Assembly (NCBI GenBank): GCA_002049455.2
Contig: KV918784.1
Span: 372,001-436,000, forward strand
From: Porphyra umbilicalis
Lineage: Eukaryota > Rhodophyta > Bangiophyceae > Bangiales > Bangiaceae
Direction of reading: 5' to 3'
DNA length: 64,000 nt
In this document: piece after piece, positions 54,456 through 64,000 of the stretch
Layout of the letters: each line of letters starts with the position of its first letter
Numbering within the stretch: position 1 is the stretch's first letter
Made by a program: the position numbers and the translations under genes
Notes under the pieces: generated by a model
Database searches by the model: none
Told to the model about the DNA's origin: nothing
The model's input: the letters and a program-made list of their open reading frames with translations, nothing else

Positions 54456-57400
54456 GCCGGGTGCCCGACTTGGGGTTGCCCGGCGGAACGCGAAAGCGTA
54501 CGGTGACAAGACTCTTACGTCGTGCCCTTCGGCACTATGAGATCGCAGCCACGTTAGGCCCATGCCTGCGCATAATGCGAAGTTGCCGCCCTGTCTTAGA
54601 CACGGGCGCCGGGGTGAACATAGTGCGAACTAGTGTTCTCCCTTCGAACTGGATGGCTTACGCCGAAGAGTTGACTACGCTTCCGCGCATCCGAGATGCA
54701 AACAACAATCGTCTTGTGTCGAAGTATGCCATACATCTGTATGTAGACACCGGAGGTGTGCGTCTATTTGACCGATTCCTCGTTGCCGACAACTTGTCAG
54801 TCCCGTGCATTCTTGGCACCGAGTTCATTGAACAAAACATCGAGGGCATTCTGCCGCGCTTGCGCAAGATCGTCTGGCAAGAGCACGTGCGATGCACGGA
54901 AGAGCAACCTCGGCCAACGCCGATCTTAGCTTGTCTTAACGACAGCGCGTGGGACCGCCACTGGCAAGATAAACCCGCTCGGGTTCGAGCCTGCAAGCAG
55001 GTGCGTGTCAACGGACACAAGGAGGAGTGGATCATGGCCACGTGCGACACGCCTGGTATGGTTACCATCACACCGAACATTCGGTTGTGCCGACACAAGT
55101 CAATGGCAGTCGCCCGCGGCATCGCCATCGTCAAACCGGACGAACCATTCCTGGTCAAGTTATGCAACTTCGGCAAGGACCAAGTCATTGTTCGCAAGAA
55201 CTCTACCTTGGGGTTTGCGGAACCCTACCAAGGGCCGATGCTTTCCGCCGTCTTGGATGACAACACCCCAAAGGGTGGAACCGATAACTCATCGGACGAC
55301 GCGAGTCGTGACCCACTCGAGGACCTCGACCTCAGTGAGGCACCCGAGTACCTGCACAAGCAGATTCGAGACATGCTGAAGACGCATTCGTCTATGTGGG
55401 ATGGAACCCTTGGCGTCATCCGTGCTACGGAGCACGCCATCGTCACTCCTCCCGACGCCCAGCCCATACGGGCCCAACCCTACCGAACCGGGCCGTTCAA
55501 ACGGCAGATCATCGCTGATCAAATCAACAAGATGTTGAAGCTCAACGTCATTGCCCCTAGCCATAGTGCTTGGGCAAGCCCCGTGGTAATTGTACCCAAG
55601 AAGAACGGCAAAGCCCGGTTTTGTGTCGACTATCGTCGGTTAAACAACATCACCAAGAAGGATGCTTATCCCTTGCCTCGGATGGAGGACTGCCTCGACT
55701 CCTTGGGAGATGCCCAGGTGTTCACGTCTCTCGACAGCACCGCGGGGTACTGGCAAGTACCCTTACGCAAGGACGACCAAGAGAAGACGGCGTTCACAAC
55801 GCACTGTGGTATATACCACTGGTTATCCATGCCGTTCGGCTTGACGAACGCGCCCGCTACCTTCCAGCGCGCGTTGGATATTATCCTCTCCGGTTTGAAG
55901 TGGCAGATATGCCTCGTCTACTTAGACGATGTCATCATCTTCTCCGCAAACGCGGAACAACACGTCAAAGACGTTGACACGGTTCTTCACCGTCTCCGCG
56001 AAGCCGGGGTCACCCTCAACTTGGAAAAGTGCACGTGGTTCTCCGATGAGGTCGAGTACCTAGGACACATTGTCCGCCCCGGGCAACTGCACGTGCACAA
56101 CAAGAACGTGGATGCTCTGAAGCATGCCAAGTTTCCAACCACAAAGACCCAGCTGAAAAGCTTCTTGGGCATGTGCAACGTCTATCGACGGTTTGTCAAA
56201 GACTTTGCCAAACGAGCAAAGCCCCTGAACGCCCTGACTAGGGCTGAGATCCCACCGGATTTACCACCACCGACGGACGTGGCTATCGCCGCCTTCGAGG
56301 ACCTTCGCAACGCACTGTTGTGCCCACCGGTAGTTGCCCTGCCGAAGGCCAATCGGAAGCTCGTCGTTGACGTGGACGCCTGCGCCGACCAAGTTGGTTG
56401 TACCCTCCTCCAAGAGGAGCCGGGCGAGCTGCTTCACCCTGTCGGGTATTGGAGCCGAGGACTCACTGCTGCTGAGCAAAACTACTCCACCACGGAGCGA
56501 GAATGCCTCGGCGTCGTGTGGGCTGTCCTCAAGTTGAGGCACTTCCTCGACGGACAACGCTTCCTCATCCGAACGGATCACCAAGCACTTAGCTGGATCT
56601 ACAGCACAACCGACTCAAGCGGACGCTTGATGCGATGGCGACTTCGCCTCTCCGAATATACATTCGATATGGTTTATAAACCAGGTGCATCTCACCACTT
56701 GCCCGACTTCCTGTCGCGCGCCTCTACGGCGGCGCCGCCAGAAGATATCCATGATGATATACCTTGTCTGGCATTGGCCGAGACGGCCAACGGCTTAAGA
56801 ACGGGGAGGTACACGGGTACCGACACACCAGAACCGGTGGAGTTCGACGACGTTGTCGAAGCACAACAAACAGACGACTTCTGCGTCGAGATGTCCACTC
56901 GCGTGGAGCGCGGAACGGCCAAGGCCTTCTTCCGCGATGAGCATCACGCTCTGTACCGCCGTGCGCCTTACGGCAAACAATTGGTTATTCCAAAGTCTCT
57001 ACGCGAACGCGTGTTGACCCTCGAGCACCACGCAACCGTGGCCGCCCATCCTGGTATGAACCGGATGTATTACACCATGCGCAAGGCATACTACTGGCCT
57101 TCAATGGTGACGGATATTCATTCGACCATCACCAAGTGCACAACGTGTGCGCAAAACCGCCTCGCCTTGCGGCGACACACCACGCCCTTGACCCTGTTCC
57201 AGGCTACCGAGCCTCTCACGGAGCTATCCGTTGACATCTTTGGGCCCATCCCGGCCTCCAAGAAGGGCAACCGCTTCATCTTGGTTATCACCGACCGCTT
57301 CGCCAAGCTCACCAAGTGCGTCGCCTTGCGGCGAATCACGGCTATGTCAGTGGCGTCAGCCATCATCGACGCGTGGGTGTCAGCCTACGGGCCACCGGAC

Positions 57401-59041
57401 CGGATCCTATCGGACCAAGGGCCCCAGTTCATGTCGAACTTCTTCATCGCTGTGATGAAAATGCTTGGCATTGAAACGGTTCGCACCACGGCGTATCATC
57501 CCCAAACCAATGGGCAAGTCGAACGGTACAACCGTACCATGGCTACGCAGCTGCGACACTACGTCGCCGACGACCCATCACGATGGGATGAGCTACTCCC
57601 GGTAATCACAATGGCGTATAATAGCCAACCACATCGGTCGACGGGCATCGCCCCATTTGAGCTTGTTATCCCAAGGCGGATCCCCAACCTCACGGTTCGC
57701 AACTTGCCCCCGGGCACTCCGCTTACCAATAAGGGAACGCTCAAGGATGGGTCACCCCTAGCTCGCAAGCGCGAGTTCATGGCCCGCCTGCGCAAGCAGA
57801 TCCCCATCGTGGTCGAGGCCTTACGTAAGACGCAACAACGTTACAAACGTAACTTCGACCATCGGGTCGCAACCCGCAATGCGGACGTCAAGATCGGCGA
57901 CTACGTATACACGACCAACCACGATCGGCAAAACAAGCTGCAAAGCAAAGCCATTGGCCCCTTCGTGGTCGTCGACGCGGACGCGGACGCCTCCACGTTT
58001 GTCATTGACATTGACGGCGAGGAGAAACGCGTCAGCAGTGACCATGTCACCCCCGCTCCTCGTCCAACGACGACGGACAAGGTTCCACACCCCTTGCTAG
58101 ATGGTCTAGACCAACGCAAGTCAACCCCGGCAACTGCCGATGAGTATGTGATCGACAAACTCCTAGGCTTACGCCAGACGGGTGACAGCTATAGCGCTAA
58201 GGTGCGCTGGTTCGACTACGGGTCGAAAGACGACACCTGGGAACCCCTGGAGAACCTCCCCCGCAACCTGGTGGTGCGTTTCCTTCGACAGAAGAAGAAG
58301 CATGTACCGGGGTACGAGTGGCAAACGCCAACGCGACGAAGTCGCCGACAGGCCGGGCTCACAACCGTGGCCAACATCGTCATGGACTCCACGTGGATAC
58401 CCACTATCCAACATGTCCATGTTACCGGTGACGGAGTTATCCATGCCGATGTCTCTTGGATAGAGTCAAGTACCAACGTTGCAATTAAGGAAGTAATTCC
58501 TGTGGCGTGGCTCAAGTTCACTTTGCCGTCCATGACGCGCAACTTTGCGTATGACCCCCAACTCGCCTTGCGGCATTTCCCTCGGCTGAACCGTGTTTAC
58601 GGTCCGTACAGATATGTGTGGCCGAAGTCCGCGCAGGCGACACTGATCGGGAGCGATCCTCCTGTACCAGTGCTCCCCAACGGGTTTCTGGTACCTCCGG
58701 TACAACACTTGGACTCAGTCCTTCGACGCTTGGTAACAACCACTGAGGAAGCAACCGTGGTAATACCACAATGGACCAACACCAGTTGGTACGCTACTGC
58801 CGTACGTGCATGTTTCGAGTACGAAGTGCTTTTATCAGCAGACTCAAGGGATGCAAATCCCACACCATGGGCCATGCTGGCATGCCACTTCCTTCATCGC
58901 TATGATGACTGGCAAGAAACTGCGAAGTTGATACGCCGAGTGTGCGCGCGAGCGCGGTTGCGGACGAAAATGTCGTACAGACTCTGGTCAGTAATGACCG
59001 GGATCCCATCGACCACGTCGGTCGGGCCAACGTGCGCGTAG
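54323..59041 (+). CDS. pol: Gypsy pol with chromodomain and long C-terminal extension
   Basis: An open frame overlapping the end of gag. Parts in order: aspartic protease (PVLDTGAGVNIV, about 54.59 kb), reverse transcriptase (RFCVDYRRLNNI about 55.6 kb; YLDDVIIFS about 55.92 kb), RNase H (VDVDACADQVGCTLL about 56.36 kb), integrase with the His/Cys zinc site (about 57.0-57.15 kb) and core (DIFGPIPASKKGNRFILVIT about 57.23 kb; YHPQTNGQVERYNR about 57.5 kb), then a chromodomain (VIDKLLGLRQTGDSYSAKVR through KDDTWEPLENLP, about 58.15-58.26 kb). Beyond it are about 230 more residues of unknown role containing TVVIPQWTNTSWYATAVRAC. The chromodomain suggests targeting to marked chromatin. Confidence 0.93.
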   Translation: MCRALSPSRASATAYRRSCPCRRQRRGRRSRASGRRRGRLEKRLGRVPDLGLPGGTRKRTVTRLLRRALRHYEIAATLGPCLRIMRSCRPVLDTGAGVNIVRTSVLPSNWMAYAEELTTLPRIRDANNNRLVSKYAIHLYVDTGGVRLFDRFLVADNLSVPCILGTEFIEQNIEGILPRLRKIVWQEHVRCTEEQPRPTPILACLNDSAWDRHWQDKPARVRACKQVRVNGHKEEWIMATCDTPGMVTITPNIRLCRHKSMAVARGIAIVKPDEPFLVKLCNFGKDQVIVRKNSTLGFAEPYQGPMLSAVLDDNTPKGGTDNSSDDASRDPLEDLDLSEAPEYLHKQIRDMLKTHSSMWDGTLGVIRATEHAIVTPPDAQPIRAQPYRTGPFKRQIIADQINKMLKLNVIAPSHSAWASPVVIVPKKNGKARFCVDYRRLNNITKKDAYPLPRMEDCLDSLGDAQVFTSLDSTAGYWQVPLRKDDQEKTAFTTHCGIYHWLSMPFGLTNAPATFQRALDIILSGLKWQICLVYLDDVIIFSANAEQHVKDVDTVLHRLREAGVTLNLEKCTWFSDEVEYLGHIVRPGQLHVHNKNVDALKHAKFPTTKTQLKSFLGMCNVYRRFVKDFAKRAKPLNALTRAEIPPDLPPPTDVAIAAFEDLRNALLCPPVVALPKANRKLVVDVDACADQVGCTLLQEEPGELLHPVGYWSRGLTAAEQNYSTTERECLGVVWAVLKLRHFLDGQRFLIRTDHQALSWIYSTTDSSGRLMRWRLRLSEYTFDMVYKPGASHHLPDFLSRASTAAPPEDIHDDIPCLALAETANGLRTGRYTGTDTPEPVEFDDVVEAQQTDDFCVEMSTRVERGTAKAFFRDEHHALYRRAPYGKQLVIPKSLRERVLTLEHHATVAAHPGMNRMYYTMRKAYYWPSMVTDIHSTITKCTTCAQNRLALRRHTTPLTLFQATEPLTELSVDIFGPIPASKKGNRFILVITDRFAKLTKCVALRRITAMSVASAIIDAWVSAYGPPDRILSDQGPQFMSNFFIAVMKMLGIETVRTTAYHPQTNGQVERYNRTMATQLRHYVADDPSRWDELLPVITMAYNSQPHRSTGIAPFELVIPRRIPNLTVRNLPPGTPLTNKGTLKDGSPLARKREFMARLRKQIPIVVEALRKTQQRYKRNFDHRVATRNADVKIGDYVYTTNHDRQNKLQSKAIGPFVVVDADADASTFVIDIDGEEKRVSSDHVTPAPRPTTTDKVPHPLLDGLDQRKSTPATADEYVIDKLLGLRQTGDSYSAKVRWFDYGSKDDTWEPLENLPRNLVVRFLRQKKKHVPGYEWQTPTRRSRRQAGLTTVANIVMDSTWIPTIQHVHVTGDGVIHADVSWIESSTNVAIKEVIPVAWLKFTLPSMTRNFAYDPQLALRHFPRLNRVYGPYRYVWPKSAQATLIGSDPPVPVLPNGFLVPPVQHLDSVLRRLVTTTEEATVVIPQWTNTSWYATAVRACFEYEVLLSADSRDANPTPWAMLACHFLHRYDDWQETAKLIRRVCARARLRTKMSYRLWSVMTGIPSTTSVGPTCA

Positions 59042-59149
59042 AACGAGCCGCGAGGCTGAGGCGAACATGCATCTCCGGGTCGGTGGACCAAACGACATCG
59101 GGTCCGTCACCCGCGACGGCGTGAGCCACGTGCGCCGCGCCGCCGGCAG

Positions 59150-60300
59150 TTGCCGCCCTTGCCCGCGTTGCCGGCTCTCGACGCCCGCGCCGCAAGGCGA
59201 ATCGCCCGCGTCGCCGGCCGTTGCCACCCTTGCCCGCGCCGCAAGGCGAACTGCCTGCGCCGCAAGGCGAATTGCCCGCGCCGCAAGGCGAACTGCCTGC
59301 GCCGCAAGGCGAATCGCCCGCGCCAACGGCTGCCGTCAACCGCGCCGCCAGGCGAGCCGCCCGCGTCGCAGGCCAATGCCGCCCTTGCCTGCGCCGCAAG
59401 GCGAATCGCCCGCGTCGCTGGCCGATGCCGCCCTTGCCCGCGTCGCCGGCCGTCGCCACCCTTGCCTGCGCCGCAAGGCAAATCGCCCGCGTCGCCGGCC
59501 GTCGCCACCCTTGCCTGCGCCGCAAGGCGAATCGCCCGTGCCGCCAGGCGAACCGCCCGCGTCGCTGGCCGATGCCGCCCTTGCCTGCGCCGCATGGCAA
59601 ATCGCCCGTGCCGCCAGGCGAACCGCCCGCGTCGCTGGCCGATGCCGCCCTTGCCTGCGCCGCATGGCAAATCGACCGTGCCGCCAGGCGAACCGCCCGC
59701 GTCGCTGGCCGATGCCGCCCTTGCCCGCGCAGGCGGCCCTCGACGCCCGCGACGCAAGGCGAATCGCCCGCGTCGCCGGCCGTTGCCGCCCTTTCCCGCG
59801 CCGCAAGGCGAACCACCAGCGCCACCGGCTGTTGTCGACCGCGCCGCAAGGCAGAAATTACCCGCGCCGCCAGGCAAACCGCCCGCGCCGCCGGCCGTTG
59901 CCGCCCTTGCCCGCGTTGCCGCCCCTCGACACCCGCGCCGCCAGGCGAACCACACGTGCCGACGCCGCGCTTGGCCAACGGGCGCGCCGCCCGCACCGCC
60001 GGGCGTGCCACCCTTGCCGCCGCCGCGCTTGGCCAACGGGCATGCCGCCCGCCCAGCCGGGCGTGCCACCTTTACCGCCGCCGCGCTTGGCCACCGGGCG
60101 CGCCGCCCGCACCGCCGGACTAGCCGCCCTTGCCGCCCTTGCCGCCCTTGTGCCTTGCCGCAGGGCGCGCCGCCCGCGTTTCCGACCTCGCCGCCCTTGC
60201 CGCCCTTGCCGCCGTCGCCGCCGGGCTTGCCGCGCTTGCCGCCGTGCGCGCCGCCCCCCCCACCCAGCGCAAACCCACACTCACCGGGCCCAACACCTCG
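59150..60300 (+). repeat. Minisatellite inside the gypsy 3' region
   Basis: The base unit is about 21 bp (GCAAGGCGAACTGCCTGCGCC, seen at about 59250-59330), organised in 70-bp higher-order units at 59571, 59641 and 59711 (GATGCCGCCC mark). The right part (59.95-60.28 kb) changes to a GCCCTTGCCGCC-type unit. All frames are open on both strands, giving long spurious ORFs. Confidence 0.85.
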
Positions 60301-60409
60301 CGGTGTGCCGCCTTGCGGCGACGCACCCCTACTCAACCTTGCCGTTAGGCAGCGACCTGTGCGCAAGCACGAAGACACGGGATGGCCCCGTGCCGGTAAC
60401 AACGCGAAC

Positions 60410-60630
60410 CCGCACCCCGGCTTCCGCCGTGTCGTCGGGGAAGTCAACACCCCGACGAGGGCGACGCCTGCCGGCACAACGACCACCAGCTGGCGCTACC
60501 CCGCGCGCCCGACTCGGTGCTAACCGGCCTGGAGGTGTGAACCCCACACCCACGCTCGGCACCACGGACCCGCGTCCCGGCTTTCGCCGTGTCGTCGGGG
60601 TAGTCAAACCCCCGACGAAGGAAGCGCCAC
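60410..60630 (+). repeat. Short duplication within the gypsy 3' region
   Basis: CCCGGCTTCCGCCGTGTCGT near 60416 recurs with few changes near 60575, an offset of about 159 bp, with similar downstream sequence (GTCAACACCCCGACGA against GTCAAACCCCCGACGA). Confidence 0.6.
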
Positions 60631-61028
60631 TCGGCGCCGACGACGGTTGTCCCAACGCGTGTTGCTCGACGCACCCGCGCACCAACGGGTCTTAACCCCG
60701 ACGCTGGTCGCCTGTCAACCGGCCGTCTGGCCACCCCGCCGACGCCGACGCCGACTCCTCTGCGAGGGCGCGTGTGCGCGCAAGCGCCGGTCGGATCCGC
60801 AGCGTCAGCTGCCCGCCACCCACGCCCACACGCGTGTGGCGGGACGGTCGCGACCGACGACGGCGAGCCGCCACCTCCCCCCAATCGGGACTGGGCGGCG
60901 CGCCCCCCCACGGCTCCCACCGCCTGGGCGGTTGCGCCCGCGCGGGCCCGTAAGGGGCCGCGATCGCCCAATCGGGTTTCACCATCCTCGGATCTCACCG
61001 GGACGGTTCGAATCTCGCGTTGGAGGTA

Positions 61029-61420
61029 TGTAGCATATCTCTGCTACCAATTGGCAATTAGCCACGGGTAGCCCCCTTGACTGGCCGAATCCACGGATGT
61101 GTGTGACTCGGCTTGTGGCACGCCCTTTGGGGGTTACTTCCGCATTGTTTATTTTTTATTGCTTGTTTGCTTGCCTGTCTTATCTGTCTGCCGGCACTCA
61201 TTACGATCGCTTGATCGGATGGTCGATCGACCAGTGCCGTTGTTTGTATTAAACCACCATGGGTCCGGGGTCGCCGTCGTGGGCACCACCCGGCTCCCCA
61301 TCGGATGCCCTTCAACAAAAGGTCTCCTTCCTCGCCGCGACGGCGATAGAACTCGCTTTATTGCTTGGCTACGGTCGGTCTCAGTACACTGGTAATTGAA
61401 CTAACGTTATTAATACCACA
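61029..61420 (+). repeat. 3' LTR of the gypsy element
   Basis: 392 bp, same ends as the 5' LTR, followed by CTGTG. One 1-bp length difference and two substitutions against the 5' copy were counted. Confidence 0.95.
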
Positions 61421-61425
61421 CTGTG

Positions 61426-64000
61426 CGCCACGATGCTGTTCCTGCATTGGGAGGCACTGTCGCCGCCGCCGCTGCCGGATGCAGCCCCCTACTCTTGTTG
61501 GTAGTTGCTGTGACCTCAGACGCGGGGGTGGACACAACGCACCCGCCGCGCCGCCGCCGCCGACCGGCGCCGCGGGGACAGGCGACGGGCGCTGTGCCGC
61601 CGCGTGCGTCGCTGCGGCGGCGGGCGGCGGCGGCGCCGACGGTGTCGCAGCTGGCGAACGGTGCGGTAGCGGGTGCGGCGGCACGCGGCGGTGAGGGTGG
61701 CGGTGGGTTGGTGGCTGCGGTGCGGTCGGCGGTCGGCGGTCGGCTGCGGAGGCTGTGCCAACCTGCCGGCCGGGGGAGGCGGCGGGCGCGGCGGCGGGCG
61801 GCCGCGCGCGGCCGCGCGGCAAGGTGCGGGGGAGTGAAGGATGCGCCGCCACCCAAAGGGGGCACTCGCCATGCCCGACGCGAGCTAGCGCCGGGACCGC
61901 CGCCGACCGTGCGGGTGAGGACTCTGGGTGGTGGCGGGGGGGGGGGGTGGGTGAGTGGCATGCGACTGCCGGCGCGCGGAGGAGGGTGGGGTGGCGCCAC
62001 GGCCGTGGGTAGGGGGTGCGACCGCGGTGCGGGTCGGGTGCCACGGCGGTACGTATCGAGCGCCACGGCGGGTCGGGGGCGGCCGACCGGCTGTTGACGC
62101 GCGGCTGCCGCGCGCGCGCCTGGGGTGGGGCGACCAGCGCTAACGGGCGGGAGGACGCCCCCCAGCGGGCATAGCGGTGTGTACCGGGGAGGAAGGGGAG
62201 GGCGCCCACCGGATGCGACGGCGACGGCGGCGGGCGGCGCGGCGGTGGGAGCGGCGGGACGCCACTGCGTCGGAAAACTGGCGGCGTGGCGCCTGCGACA
62301 GCGACCGCGTGCGGCGCACGGGATGTCAAGGGGGGGGGAACGCCGGCCACCACCGCTGGCACGCCGCCGCCTGCCCCCAAAACGCACCGTTGGTGGGGGG
62401 GGGTGGCGCCGCACGCCGCCGCCAGTGAGTCGGGCGGCCCCGGCACCGCCGCAGGTCCCGCGCTCCAGCGCCGCCACGCCACCCGGGCGTGGAAGTCGGT
62501 GGTAGGTGGCACAACAACAAGAATAAAAAAGAGAGGCAGCGTATCGGGGGACGCGGGGGGACGGTGCTGCCGCCGCCGGCGGGAGCCAAGGCCCGCCGGC
62601 TGCCGCGTGATGCAAACGGAGTGCAGGGGGTGGGGGTGCCGACTCGCGAACGCACGCGGTATGCGCGCGGCGGCCCCGCGCCCGTCGTGGCCGAGTCGTG
62701 CGCTGTGGTCAGTAGCTGTGGCAGTGGTGGTAGATTAGGCAGCGGCCCACGCAGCTTGGGCTGCCGCCGCTGCTCATGGTAATGAACCTCCCCGCGCCGG
62801 CCGGCCGACGGCGGGGCGGCCATTCCTCATGCTCCCCCCCGCCTCCCCCGTCATGTCAGTCACTACGCTAGCGCCTCCCCGGCATCGCGGGGAAGCGGTC
62901 GCACCCGTCCGCTCATGTAATAGTGGTCGGTCCCGAACGACCATTGAGGAGAAATAATGAAGGATCTTCGTTGGTCAGAGCGACATGTGGGGCCAAATTG
63001 GTTCACCGGTGGGGCCCGAGAGACGGGGTGCGAATTCGAAACTCGAGAGTTGCGGAGATGTACAGGGGTGCTACATGACTACTGCCCTCTCTTGCCCTCT
63101 GGCCAGACTCCCGCGCCTGACGAACTTGACTAAACATCCGGGAACCTCAGCTTGCCCTCCGCAGACGGCAGTGGGCCGCCGCGGCCGCCGCCCGCCACGC
63201 CCAGTTAAGACGGGTCAGATGCGGACATCAGGATTCCGGCTCATCTATTGGCTACATAGGCTCATGTAAGCAGTTTCCAACGTGTTGCACTGGTTTGGAG
63301 TACGTGTCACGCGTATCGTTCGTCGTGTCTAACATTTAGCTCTTGTGTCTCAGCATCCCACCTGAGGTGGCCATATCGCATCTTGTGGAAGCCCCAATTT
63401 TCGCGGTCTCTTGCACCGTCCGACTCATTCAGACAAAGAAAGTCGGCCGATGCAGCCAATCACATGCCCGAGACGACTTCGCGCTGGCGGTCGAGCGAGT
63501 ACGAAGGCGGTGACTCACCGCATCACCACATGTTCTTGTCCGGGAAAAAGTCGGCGAGGGGCATAGTGCCCAACATGCGGCCTGTCTGGCAAAACAAGTA
63601 GCGGCGGCAGAATACGAGTGTCTGATCACAACCCATGCGCTCCCCGGTGCCCGTGGCAATTACCTGACCAGGAGTGGGCGGGCTCACTGGGGCGCACTGT
63701 GTACCGCAGATAGCTTTTTCTCCCCCTGAGATTCCCTCGCCCTGTCAGAAAAAAAGCAACATTTGTATCTGCCTACATCACGCCGTACCCCACCACACAA
63801 AAGAAAACGATACATCAATGCCAGTTGTCGAACAAAGCTGCCACGCACATGGCCTGGGCCTCGGCCAAGAGGGCGTCGTTCTCAGTGTCCTCCGACGGAG
63901 GTGGTCCAGAAGTTGACACCTGTGGGGACTTCTTGTTGTATGTAGCAATCTTAAGAACAGCCACGGCGTGCATGTTTGTAGCCTACTTATCGCCGTCCTC
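61426..64000. other. Right-hand stretch without a supported gene
   Basis: 61430-62770 is GC-rich, with overlapping Arg/Pro/Ala-rich ORFs on both strands. One plus ORF from 61423 begins with a hydrophobic stretch (CSPLLLLVVAVTSD) but becomes low-complexity. 62780-64000 has balanced composition and no ORF longer than about 95 codons. No RNA gene, repeat array or transposon end was recognised. Confidence 0.4.

Larger units (their letters stand above)
52189..61420 (+). mobile_element. Ty3/gypsy (chromovirus-like) LTR retrotransposon
   Basis: A 9.2-kb element bounded by LTRs of 393 and 392 bp (TGTAGCAT ... AATACCACA) with 5-bp target-site duplications CTGTG at 52184-52188 and 61421-61425. Internal parts: gag, then pol with protease, reverse transcriptase, RNase H, integrase and a chromodomain, plus a C-terminal extension. 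About 2 kb of non-coding DNA with a minisatellite follows pol. It looks whole. Only about three LTR differences were seen in 392 bp, so the insertion is recent. The gag and pol frames overlap, as in many gypsy elements that use a frameshift. Confidence 0.96.

Noticed and set aside
59067-60695. Plus- and minus-strand ORFs of 400-540 codons after gypsy pol
   Set aside because: They are produced by the minisatellite inside the element. The sequence is low-complexity in every frame.
61005-61014. tRNA B-box-like GGTTCGAATC just before the gypsy 3' LTR
   Set aside because: The flanking bases do not form a T stem and no A box is present.

Overview
The window is GC-rich eukaryotic nuclear DNA. The evidence is two small GT-AG introns that join coding frames exactly, LTR retrotransposons of both main families with host target-site duplications, eukaryote-only transposase families (KDZ, a tnp2/Plavaka-like type, PIF/Harbinger) and many satellite and minisatellite arrays. 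Long G-runs, Ala/Gly/Pro-rich frames and compact genes would suit a bangiophyte red alga or another GC-rich alga or protist. That is a guess, and nothing here fixes the species.

Layout. 0.06-1.06 kb is a 314-bp tandem array. 2.3-18.3 kb is the densest coding block. It holds a DDE transposase of the tnp2/Plavaka type in two plus-strand parts (2347-4452 and 7112-8599), with a minus-strand coiled-coil gene between them (4823-5746). Further on, a 1.2-kilo-residue plus-strand repeat protein (11552-15237) converges on an intact minus-strand PIF1-family helicase (15575-18247). A perfect 26-bp-arm palindrome lies upstream of the repeat-protein gene. 20.5-21.5 kb is a 173-bp satellite. 22.4-25.9 kb is a three-exon KDZ transposase gene. 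27.5-28.0 kb is the start of an alpha/beta hydrolase gene that runs into a 54-bp repeat. 28.6-30.1 kb is a second array of about 174 bp, unrelated in sequence. 30-40 kb is mostly non-coding, with dispersed repeats, a few weak ORFs and a 15-bp minisatellite. 40.3-41.2 kb is a decayed PIF/Harbinger transposase.

Two LTR retrotransposons fill much of the rest. A Ty1/copia element (42958-48964, TSD CGTGG) sits inside the 3' part of a predicted single-pass membrane-protein gene that starts at 42049. It is broken, and its LTRs differ by about 3 percent. A Ty3/gypsy chromovirus-like element (52189-61420, TSD CTGTG) looks whole and young, since its LTRs differ at only about three places. It carries a long pol C-terminal extension and a minisatellite of about 1.1 kb between pol and the 3' LTR.

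How the parts may relate: the best candidate for an undescribed system is the 2.3-18.3 kb block, perhaps extending to the KDZ gene. It would be a large multi-gene DNA transposon, or a nest of two, pairing DDE transposase genes with a helicase that has a duplicated viroplasmin-like N-terminus, a nuclear coiled-coil protein and a giant repeat protein. I could not find its terminal repeats by eye, so unity of the block is inference.
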